This document shows, piece by piece, positions 1-6,055 of a stretch of 7,371 nucleotides of DNA. The translations under genes were made by a program, and so were the position numbers. The notes beneath the pieces are model-generated. The model was not told the DNA's origin, made no database searches, and saw only the letters and a program-made list of their open reading frames with translations. The DNA is from Tannerella sp. (lineage in GTDB: Bacteria > Bacteroidota > Bacteroidia > Bacteroidales > Tannerellaceae), in the NCBI GenBank assembly GCA_031267485.1, contig JAIRYY010000323.1, positions 1-7,371 of the forward strand, in the 5' to 3' direction. Position 1 is the stretch's first letter, and each line of letters starts with the position of its first letter.

Positions 1-120
1 CGCATCGTTCCTCTGCCGCTTCCCTCCGGGCGCTCTTTCTTCCGCGGAAAGCCATTCGGAGATGAAAAATATCAACCCTGCAACCATCAGGACTTTCCAT
101 TGCTGCCTTTTATCTTTCAC
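1..120 (-). CDS. Exported or membrane-anchored protein, N-terminal 40 codons only (partial)
   Basis: Read on the minus strand from a GTG at 120-118, the frame stays open for 40 codons to the window edge. The N-terminus starts with a basic stretch (VKDKRQQWK), followed by the hydrophobic run VLMVAGLIFFISEWLSA and then a hydrophilic region (EERAPGGKRQRNDA). This is the layout of a Sec signal peptide, with possible cleavage near LSA, or of a signal anchor. A second in-frame start, ATG at 87-85, would remove the basic residues, so GTG is preferred. The start lies 7 nt after the stop of the M16 peptidase gene, with no terminator between them, so the two are probably co-transcribed. I do not recognise the family; too little of the protein is in the window. 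Confidence 0.6.
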   Translation of the reverse strand, partial: MKDKRQQWKVLMVAGLIFFISEWLSAEERAPGGKRQRNDA

Positions 121-127
121 CGGGTGT

Positions 128-3007
128 TCATTCCGCCGCCGGGGACATCACTACTTCGATCTCGTTGCCCTGGTTCAGGAACTTCTCCGCGAATGATTTT
201 ATATCGTCGGCCGTTATGTCTTTCAACAGGCTGTCATACTCCGTGTGGGCGTCAAAATTGCGGTAATAGTACGCGTCCAGGATATTCAGCCAGTAATTAT
301 TTTCCTTTTTCATTTCCGCACGTCCCTTTATTATGCTCATGCGGCTTTTGTCCACATACGGCTGAAGGGGGCCGTCTTTTGCGATACGTTCAATTTCGGA
401 CTTGACAATGTTTATTATATTGTCGCATTTGGCCGGATCGGTATCGAAAAATATCTGAATGGAGGTGCGTCCTTCCGGGAAATCATACAACAACACGCTC
501 GTCTGCACGCCGTACGATGCGCTTTCGTCGCCGCGCACCTTTTCCATGTATATCAGGTCGAGTATCTGACTCAGCATCTGCGAGGTGATTACGTTTTTAA
601 GGTTGTACGGCATCTCGCCGGTGTACATAAGCGCCACGGACGATTTCGGCGTTTCCAGCGGACGGGAAAAATGACTCGCGACTTTTCCCCGGCGGAAGGG
701 CGTAATCATTGTTTCATCCGCCTTTTCTTTCCGGTTGAGGGAGGGAAGCGTGGCCAGATACTGTTCCATCAGGGGACGTATGGAATCTTTGTTCACATTG
801 CCGACGAACGTGAAGACAAAATCGGACGCATCGCCGTATCTTTCGTTGTACATGTCTATTATGCGGTGATAGTCGACCCTGTCAAAATCCGACGATTTTA
901 TCCTGCTGGTGCGGGGATGACCGTTATAGGCCAGATTCGTCAGCGTGTCGCCGAACGAGACCATGGGGTTTGACTGTCTCTCGTCCAGCTGGGATTTTAT
1001 GCGCTCTTCGAACGAAAGATACGCCCCGTCGTCCGCACGCATCCCCGTAAACTGCAGATAAATCAGTTCGAATAAGGTTTTCAGGTCGGATGGCGAAACA
1101 AATCCGTTGAAATTTTCGTTCGCATTTCCGATTCCCACGCTGCACGACACGTTTTTGCCGGCAAGCGCCTTCCGCAGGCTTGTGGCGCTAAATTCCCCAA
1201 GTCCGCCCAGCATAATTGCGTTGTTAATCACTTTCAGATTCCACGTATCCCCGTCGTCCCGGAACATTGTCGTTCCGCCCGGACTTGTGCCCGTCATCAA
1301 TATCTGGTCTTCCTTGAAATCCGTCTGTTTGACAACGACGCGCACTCCGTTGCTCAGCGTGTAGACGGTCGCGCCGAACAGGGGGTCTTCCCTTTCTTCC
1401 GTAATCTTTCCGGGCGCGGGCAGTTGGGGTATGAGAACCTTGCCGACCGCTTCTTCCTCGCCGGCGCCGACGTCCTGCCGGCTTGCGGCGCGGAACATGT
1501 CGAACAGCTTGTCTTCCGCCGGATATGCGACTCCGTCCCTGTCCGGGCCGGAGAGGCTTATGACGATGTTGCGCTCGCTGTTTTCCGCGTCGAACAGATT
1601 ACGCACATACATGTTTATTCCGTCCAGCGGAAAGGCGGGTACAATCTGTTTTATAATCTCATATTCGGCTTCTATGCCGGGTATGCACTCGCTGTCCGTA
1701 AAATTACGGACGTATTCTTCGGCAAAAGTTTCGTTCTGATGATTGTCGCGCTCTTTCCAGGTCGATTCGTAGGATGCGAGAATATTCTTTTTCGCGCGTT
1801 CGTATTCGGCTTCGGTGAATCCGTACGTCCTCACGCGCCCGGTCTCGGCAATCAGCGTCTCAACGGCGCGTTCCAGTTCTCCGGGCTTAACGACTGCGGT
1901 AGACGTCCACGCGCCTTTCGTCCCGGAGACAAAAAAGTCGCCATCGTCGGCGTAGGCTGCGACAAACGGCGGATTGGGTTTCTGAACGATTTCCGAAAAA
2001 CGTTCGCTCATTATCATGGATATCACCGTCCTCGTATACCGGGTAATGAAATCCGCTATCGTGCCCCTCAGGTTGTAGGGCAGCTTTTCGTGTTTGTAGT
2101 AGATACTCAGTACGGTATTTGTCATCTCCCTGTCCTTTGCAATCGAAATGATGGGTTTCAGATTGTCGGGCACGGCGACCGGCTCGACGGGAGCGGCATC
2201 GGCGGAGGGAGCGGGTATGTCGGCAAACAGGCTTTTAATTTTCCGTTCAATCGCGTCTACATCAATGTCGCCCACAACGATTACGGCCTGCAGGTCGGGA
2301 CGGTACCATTTCCTGTAATAGGCTCTCAGTTCGTCTCCCCCGAAGTTGTTTATGACGTCGATACTGCCGATAGGCAGACGCGTTCCGTACCTGCTTCCGG
2401 GATACATGACGGGCAGCTGCTGTTCCCACATGCGCGACTGCGCCGTACGGGTCGTGCGCCATTCCTCGCGAATCACGCCGCGTTCCTTTTCTATCGCATG
2501 GTCTTCGAGCAGAAGAAAGGACGACCAGTCGTGCAGTATGAGCAGGCATGAATCGACCGCGCTTTCGTCCGTCACCGGGACGTTCATCAGCTTATAGACC
2601 GTCTCTTCAAAACCCGTATATGCATTCAGATTCTCGCCCATGCGCATCCCCAGACCCTCGGTATATTCCTGAATACCCTTTTCGGAGGGGAAATTTTTTG
2701 TGCCGTTGAAAGCCATGTGTTCGAGAAAATGAGCCAGGCCGCGCTGGTTTTCTTCTTCCTGCAGCGAGCCTACATTATGGACGATATAAAATTCGGCGCG
2801 TTCCTCCGGCATTTTATTGTAACGGATATAATAAGTCAGTCCGTTCTCCAGCTTCCCGTAGCGAAGCTTGGGGTCCATTATTAACTTTTCCATTTTCATG
2901 CCCTGCGACGGCTCCGTCCCGTTCTTTTCCTGGGCAAACACATCTGTTGCAAAGTATAGCAGGCATAACGCCATACACGCTTTCCCCGCTGATAAAAATC
3001 TGTTCAT
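128..3007 (-). CDS. Secreted M16 (insulinase/pitrilysin/PqqL-like) zinc metallopeptidase
   Basis: This 959-residue protein has an N-terminal signal peptide, with basic residues at 3-9, a hydrophobic core at about 11-24 and likely cleavage at VFA-QE near residue 25, so it should act in the periplasm or at the envelope. The inverted zinc motif HFLEH lies at residues 93-97 (ligands H93 and H97, catalytic E96). The downstream segment IEKERGVIREEW (172-183) aligns with the third-ligand region of pitrilysin; E182 is the probable ligand and E175 its conserved acidic companion. The length fits a full two-half M16 protein: an active N-terminal half, then an inactive half beginning near ITEEREDPLFGATVYTLSNG with no HxxEH. 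Such proteins degrade peptides enclosed in a clamshell chamber; the substrate is unknown. The start lies 12 bp after the rhuM stop, with no SD sequence. A one-mismatch -7 box (TAnnTTTG type, minus strand, 3049-3056) inside the rhuM 3' end could give independent expression; otherwise the gene depends on read-through from rhuM. Confidence 0.95.
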   Translation of the reverse strand: MNRFLSAGKACMALCLLYFATDVFAQEKNGTEPSQGMKMEKLIMDPKLRYGKLENGLTYYIRYNKMPEERAEFYIVHNVGSLQEEENQRGLAHFLEHMAFNGTKNFPSEKGIQEYTEGLGMRMGENLNAYTGFEETVYKLMNVPVTDESAVDSCLLILHDWSSFLLLEDHAIEKERGVIREEWRTTRTAQSRMWEQQLPVMYPGSRYGTRLPIGSIDVINNFGGDELRAYYRKWYRPDLQAVIVVGDIDVDAIERKIKSLFADIPAPSADAAPVEPVAVPDNLKPIISIAKDREMTNTVLSIYYKHEKLPYNLRGTIADFITRYTRTVISMIMSERFSEIVQKPNPPFVAAYADDGDFFVSGTKGAWTSTAVVKPGELERAVETLIAETGRVRTYGFTEAEYERAKKNILASYESTWKERDNHQNETFAEEYVRNFTDSECIPGIEAEYEIIKQIVPAFPLDGINMYVRNLFDAENSERNIVISLSGPDRDGVAYPAEDKLFDMFRAASRQDVGAGEEEAVGKVLIPQLPAPGKITEEREDPLFGATVYTLSNGVRVVVKQTDFKEDQILMTGTSPGGTTMFRDDGDTWNLKVINNAIMLGGLGEFSATSLRKALAGKNVSCSVGIGNANENFNGFVSPSDLKTLFELIYLQFTGMRADDGAYLSFEERIKSQLDERQSNPMVSFGDTLTNLAYNGHPRTSRIKSSDFDRVDYHRIIDMYNERYGDASDFVFTFVGNVNKDSIRPLMEQYLATLPSLNRKEKADETMITPFRRGKVASHFSRPLETPKSSVALMYTGEMPYNLKNVITSQMLSQILDLIYMEKVRGDESASYGVQTSVLLYDFPEGRTSIQIFFDTDPAKCDNIINIVKSEIERIAKDGPLQPYVDKSRMSIIKGRAEMKKENNYWLNILDAYYYRNFDAHTEYDSLLKDITADDIKSFAEKFLNQGNEIEVVMSPAAE

Positions 3008-3019
3008 AATTCCGTATTT

Positions 3020-4012
3020 TTATTTGTTCAATTTCTTCCGTTCTTTCTCAAAGTTTTCGATAAAATGTATCTCGACCGGAGAAAGTTGAAAAGCTGTTCT
3101 TTCCCTGAATTTATCATATTCCAGGTTGGCCTTTTCCTTAGCCAGTTCCGCCGAGATTGTCCCTGCATGTGTAAGCAGTTCCTTGCCTGAAAGGTTCAAA
3201 AAATCATCCAGTTTCAAAATCCAGTCTTTCATATACACCGGCTTGTGACTTTGTGCCTGTAACTCGGCAAAGTCCAGATACAGACTTACAATGCGGTTTA
3301 ACGTATCCATTTCTTCGTCCGTCAGATAATTTTTAGCATACTCCACATCACTGCGCCGGGGCAATGCTCCGCTCCATACCGTCAGTCCCATGAAGTCCTT
3401 TTCCGCACTGGCACGGCGGTAAATTACTTCCGCTGCCGTATTTCCGTGGGCGGCAAAGTGCATTTTGTTCTGTACCGTGGAAAAAAACAGCCGGGTTGTT
3501 TCCGCTTTCGGGTCATAGTCTATGCTGAGGGCATATATTTCAAGAATCTTGCGGTAGAATATCTTTTCGGACGAACGAATATCACGGATACGCGCCAGCA
3601 ATTCATCGAAATAATTTCCGCCGCCTACCCGCTTCAGCAAATCATCGTTCAAGGCAAATCCCTTTATCAGATATTCTTTCAATACCTGCGTGGCCCACAC
3701 CCTGAATTGAACGCCGCGATATGAATTGACGCGATAGCCTACACTGATTGTCATGTCAAGGTTATAATAAGCAACCTGATATGTTTTTTCATCTGAAGCA
3801 GTTGTTGCAAAATATGCAACAACTGCTTCAGATTTCAATTCTCCGGATTCCAGTACGTTTTTGATATGGCGCGAAACGGTGGATTTGTTACGCTGGAACA
3901 ATTCCGCCATTTGATTCAGTGTAAGCCAAACTGTATTGTCATGCAGTCTGACTTCAATCCTTGATTCGCCGTCTTCAGTCTGGTACAGTAAAATATTTCC
4001 CTTCTCTTCCAT
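3020..4012 (-). CDS. rhuM: RhuM family protein (putative HTH accessory protein)
   Basis: The 330-residue product matches the RhuM ('virulence RhuM', COG3943) family along its whole length. An N-terminal helix-turn-helix-like segment, WLTLNQMAELFQRNKSTVSR (29-48), is followed by the family signature around residues 61-108: VVAxFATTASD, then YYNLDMTISVGYRVNS and the FRVWAT segment. A helical core follows (SSEKIFYRKILEIYALS, about 147-163, and the NKMHFAAHGNTAAEVI region), then a charged, lysine-rich C-terminus. RhuM was named from Salmonella pathogenicity island 3, and its biochemical function is not established; the HTH suggests DNA binding. The gene appears lower in GC than its neighbours and has no mobile genes beside it, which suggests past acquisition as a single gene (inference). 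It precedes the M16 gene by 12 bp. Its coding sequence contains a perfect 19-bp hairpin at 3791-3833. The ATG at 4012-4010 fits a short leader from the -7 box at 4044-4051. Confidence 0.93.
   Translation of the reverse strand: MEEKGNILLYQTEDGESRIEVRLHDNTVWLTLNQMAELFQRNKSTVSRHIKNVLESGELKSEAVVAYFATTASDEKTYQVAYYNLDMTISVGYRVNSYRGVQFRVWATQVLKEYLIKGFALNDDLLKRVGGGNYFDELLARIRDIRSSEKIFYRKILEIYALSIDYDPKAETTRLFFSTVQNKMHFAAHGNTAAEVIYRRASAEKDFMGLTVWSGALPRRSDVEYAKNYLTDEEMDTLNRIVSLYLDFAELQAQSHKPVYMKDWILKLDDFLNLSGKELLTHAGTISAELAKEKANLEYDKFRERTAFQLSPVEIHFIENFEKERKKLNK
3791..3833. repeat. Perfect 19-bp inverted repeat with 5-nt loop inside rhuM
   Basis: The left arm ATCTGAAGCAGTTGTTGCA (3791-3809) and the right arm (3815-3833) are exact reverse complements, separated by AAATA. 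On the coding strand the arms cover rhuM residues 61-74 and encode SEAVVA and ATTASD, with YF at the loop. The flanking T-tract (3784-3789) lies on the 5' side of the hairpin on the plus strand, and no U-run follows on the minus strand, so it is not a simple intrinsic terminator for rhuM. Confidence 0.92.
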
Positions 4013-4043
4013 GAAAAAATGACAGTTAATGCATTACAGATGG

Positions 4044-4051
4044 CAAATGTA
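4044..4051 (-). promoter_or_regulatory. Bacteroidetes -7 box for rhuM
   Basis: CAAATGTA on the plus strand reads TACATTTG on the minus strand, a full match to the Bacteroidetes -7 consensus TAnnTTTG. Transcription would start near 4037-4039 and give a leader of about 25 nt before the rhuM ATG. I see no clear TTTG -33 element at the usual spacing. Confidence 0.5.
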
Positions 4052-4104
4052 CGCTATATTTTTTAAAAAAGCAGTCCACGCGGCCTTTTTGTTGAAAAAT
4101 ATCA

Positions 4105-4112
4105 TACCTTTG
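4105..4112 (+). promoter_or_regulatory. Bacteroidetes -7 box for the PBP4 gene
   Basis: TACCTTTG matches TAnnTTTG exactly. Transcription would begin at about 4117-4119, leaving roughly 20 nt before the ATG at 4138. A TTTG at 4088-4091 lies only 13 bp upstream of the box, closer than a normal -33 element, so the -33 region is unclear. Confidence 0.58.
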
Positions 4113-4137
4113 CCTCCCTAATCATTTGCCTGCACAC

Positions 4138-5607
4138 ATGAGAAAAATATTCGCAGCCGTCATCTTCCTGTCATCCGTCTTTCCGGGGAAAGCGCAGACG
4201 CACCCGGCCATAGAAAGGTTTCTCCGCCTGCCTCACATGCGCGGAGCATCCGTTTCGATTATGATAAGGGATATCCGCGGCGATTCCGTGATATACGCCT
4301 GCGACGCGGAGCGGGAAGTCATACCCGCATCCGTGATGAAAACCGTAACGACGGCTGCCGTTCTTGAAATTCTCGGTGAAAATTTCCGGTACGAAACGGC
4401 CATCATGCACGACGGACAGATACGGGACAGCGTCCTGCACGGGAATATTTACATCCGGGGAAGCGGCGACCCGACGACCGGTTCGGCCGCGACGGGAACC
4501 GACCGGAACAGGACTTTCAGGGAATGGACAACCGCCGTCAGAAACGCGGGAATAAGGAAAATAACCGGCGCAGTCATCGCCGACGAAAGCATTTTCGACA
4601 CCGAAGGCATTTCCATGAAATGGCTGCGTGAAGACCTCGGCAGTTACTACGGACAGGGATGTTACGGGCTGAATGTCTACGACAACCGCTATTCGCTTTT
4701 TCTCGACGCCGGCGAGGCGGGCAGCCGTCCGGTCATCGCGCGCTGCGAACCGGACATGCCGGAAATCCTTTTCCACAATTACCTGACTGCCGGAAATGCC
4801 GACAGGGACAGCGCCTACATAACGGGTCTCCCCTACTCTGCCGAACGCTACCTGTACGGCATGATTCCCGCAAACCGTTCGGGATACCGGATGGACGGAG
4901 ATATTCCCGACCCGGCGCTGTTTCTTGCCAAACACTTCGCCGAACTGCTGAAAGGGGAACGGATAGAAGTCGCGGGAGACGCCACATGCCACCGCCTCCT
5001 GATGCGGGAGGGCAAATGGGAAAAACGCGACCAGACGGTCATCGCGACAACGTACTCCCCGCCCCTGAAAGAGATTGTACGCATAACGAACCATACAAGC
5101 AACAACCTTTATGCCGACGCCCTGCTGAAAACGGCAGGACTGAAATACAGGCCGGGCGAAATCATCTCGTCTTTCGGAAAAGGAATCGGCATACTGCATG
5201 AGTTCTGGAGCGGAAAAGGGCTGGACACCTCTTCGCTGTGGATGTATGACGGCAGCGGACTGTCCCCGTCCGACCGGGCGACGGCCGCTTTCCTCTGTGC
5301 GCTGCTGTCGTACATGGCCACACAGTCCTCTGCACCGGAAGCGTTTACGGAATCCCTGCCGCGCGCCGGCATGGACGGAACGGTGGCAAACATGCTGAAA
5401 GGAAGCGCGCTCCAGGGCAGGACGCGGCTCAAAAGCGGAAGCATGAGCCGCGTGCGCGCTTGTGCGGGATATGTGACCGACGGCGCCGCCCTGTATGCCG
5501 TCGCTATTCTGGTAAACAACTTCTCCTGCACGCAAAGCCGGATGAAAGCGGACGTGGAACAGCTGCTGCTCTCCCTGTTCGGGCAGATTTTAAATAACGT
5601 AAAATAA
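4138..5607 (+). CDS. dacB: D-alanyl-D-alanine carboxypeptidase/endopeptidase, PBP4 family (peptidase S13)
   Basis: Counted from ATG 4138, this is a 489-residue exported protein. The signal peptide MRKIFAAVIFLSSVFPGKAQ is followed by the mature start at THP. All three active-site motifs of the S13 serine peptidases are present: SVMK (S65-K68, nucleophile and general base), SNN (321-323) and KSG (432-434, in place of the more usual KTG). The DGSGLS segment (371-376) is also typical. The 256-residue gap between SxxK and SxN accommodates the large inserted domain that marks PBP4/DacB, and the motif positions closely follow those I recall for E. coli PBP4 (S62, S306, K417). The enzyme removes terminal D-Ala from, or cleaves cross-links in, periplasmic peptidoglycan. 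An upstream in-frame TTG at 4126 would add four residues, but it lies only about 8 nt from the predicted transcription start and spoils the signal peptide, so ATG 4138 is chosen. Confidence 0.94.
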   Translation: MRKIFAAVIFLSSVFPGKAQTHPAIERFLRLPHMRGASVSIMIRDIRGDSVIYACDAEREVIPASVMKTVTTAAVLEILGENFRYETAIMHDGQIRDSVLHGNIYIRGSGDPTTGSAATGTDRNRTFREWTTAVRNAGIRKITGAVIADESIFDTEGISMKWLREDLGSYYGQGCYGLNVYDNRYSLFLDAGEAGSRPVIARCEPDMPEILFHNYLTAGNADRDSAYITGLPYSAERYLYGMIPANRSGYRMDGDIPDPALFLAKHFAELLKGERIEVAGDATCHRLLMREGKWEKRDQTVIATTYSPPLKEIVRITNHTSNNLYADALLKTAGLKYRPGEIISSFGKGIGILHEFWSGKGLDTSSLWMYDGSGLSPSDRATAAFLCALLSYMATQSSAPEAFTESLPRAGMDGTVANMLKGSALQGRTRLKSGSMSRVRACAGYVTDGAALYAVAILVNNFSCTQSRMKADVEQLLLSLFGQILNNVK

Positions 5608-5610
5608 ATA

Positions 5611-5629
5611 TTTGTTCCCGTGAGGAACA
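5611..5629 (+). repeat. 19-bp intergenic motif, copy A
   Basis: TTTGTTCCCGTGAGGAACA. It matches copy B at 15 of 19 positions and copy C at 14 of 19, with the same order of T-tract, C-run, 4-nt variable core and GGxACA. Confidence 0.4.
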
Positions 5630-5631
5630 GA
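5611..5631 (+). terminator. Small hairpin after dacB, possible 3' end
   Basis: TGTTCC (5613-5618) pairs with GGAACA (5624-5629) around the loop CGTGA. One G-U and one A-U pair extend the stem outward to 8 bp. It starts 3 nt after the dacB stop. No U-tract follows, so it may be a 3'-end stabiliser or a weak terminator rather than a classical intrinsic terminator. Confidence 0.3.
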
Positions 5632-5736
5632 AACTCTTCAGATACTTGCCGCACGCATGACAATCTTCCGTAACGGTCTTGACTTTTCATCTGCCGATAC
5701 GCATGTCTCCCGCGAACCGGTGTCATAGAGCCTGTT

Positions 5737-5755
5737 TTTTTTCCCCGGAGGGACA
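5737..5755 (+). repeat. 19-bp intergenic motif, copy B
   Basis: TTTTTTCCCCGGAGGGACA. It matches copy C at 16 of 19 positions, and the differences are confined to three adjacent bases in the core. It is followed by GAAAAAA, so the T-tract can pair with the A-tract. Confidence 0.45.
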
Positions 5756-5806
5756 GAAAAAACATCACATGTTATTTAAGTGATTAATGGACAGAAAGCG
5801 AGACAT

Positions 5807-5909
5807 CGTCATTGCGAGGAACGAAGCAATCCAGGCGCAGGCGATGACCCGACAGCCGCCCGGACTGCACCGCCTGTGCCTGGATTGCTTCACTGCGTTC
5901 GCAATGACG
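5807..5909. repeat. Palindromic intergenic repeat of the CGTCATTGCGA / GAAGCAATCC type
   Basis: The left arm begins CGTCATTGCGA and continues, after 5 nt (GGAAC), into GAAGCAATCCAGGC (to 5836). The right arm (5878-5909) is its reverse complement with a 7-nt insert instead of 5. The inner stem continues as GCAGGCG/CGCCTGT with one mismatch, leaving a GC-rich loop at about 5844-5870. The whole element can fold into one long hairpin. Elements with these ends are widespread in intergenic regions of unrelated bacteria and are often mistranslated as peptides containing HCERSEAIQ and DCFVPRND; both strings appear here on the minus strand. It is likely a non-autonomous, REP- or MITE-like element. No transposase lies nearby. 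Confidence 0.78.
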
Positions 5910-5966
5910 GTGGAATACATTTGCAATGACGGAGGGATGGTGTGAGAGGACGTTTTCTACCGACAT

Positions 5967-5985
5967 TTTTTTCCCCTCCGGGACA
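5967..5985 (+). repeat. 19-bp intergenic motif, copy C
   Basis: TTTTTTCCCCTCCGGGACA. It lies in the same orientation as copy B and 230 bp downstream of it, on the other side of the palindromic repeat. Confidence 0.45.
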
Positions 5986-6025
5986 ACATATAATAAAATT
6001 ATATCGCGGAAAATATATTTTTTAG

Positions 6026-6033
6026 TATATTTG
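6026..6033 (+). promoter_or_regulatory. Bacteroidetes -7 box for the GNAT-parE unit
   Basis: TATATTTG is a full match to TAnnTTTG in an AT-rich stretch. The predicted start at about 6038-6040 gives a 5' leader of roughly 17 nt before ATG 6056. No TTTG is visible at the -33 position. As only 6 bp separate the GNAT gene from parE, this promoter may also drive parE. Confidence 0.55.
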
Positions 6034-6055
6034 CCGTCCAAATAATACATGACCA

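Larger units (their letters stand above)
5608..6055. other. Intergenic region between dacB and the GNAT gene
   Basis: I find no convincing gene in these 448 bp. In order, the region holds a small hairpin after the dacB stop, three copies of a degenerate 19-bp motif (5611, 5737 and 5967), a palindromic repeat of about 103 bp (5807-5909), an isolated extra copy of its terminal GCAATGACGG (5923-5932), and an AT-rich promoter region for the GNAT gene. The 5640-5730 stretch shows no recognisable element. Confidence 0.7.

Noticed and set aside
432..434. Loss of PBP4 activity because the KTG motif reads KSG (protein residues 432-434)
   Set aside because: Serine for threonine is conservative in this motif and the other two catalytic motifs are intact, so the enzyme is probably active.
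1424..2551. 375-residue ORF antisense to the M16 peptidase gene
   Set aside because: A shadow frame; its residues mirror the codons of the peptidase and no domain is recognisable.
4126..4137. TTG at 4126 as the dacB start
   Set aside because: It adds PAH-type residues before the signal peptide and lies about 8 nt from the transcription start predicted by the -7 box; ATG 4138 gives a normal signal peptide.
4171..5535. 454-residue ORF antisense to dacB
   Set aside because: A shadow of the dacB reading frame in GC-rich DNA: Arg/Val/Gly-rich, with no family resemblance and no promoter or start context. dacB has all its active-site motifs.
5734..5763. T8/A6 hairpin as an intrinsic or bidirectional terminator
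   Set aside because: It folds (7 bp, an internal loop, then 4 bp with a CGGA loop), but the T-tract is 5' and the A-tract 3' on both strands, the reverse of what a terminator needs.
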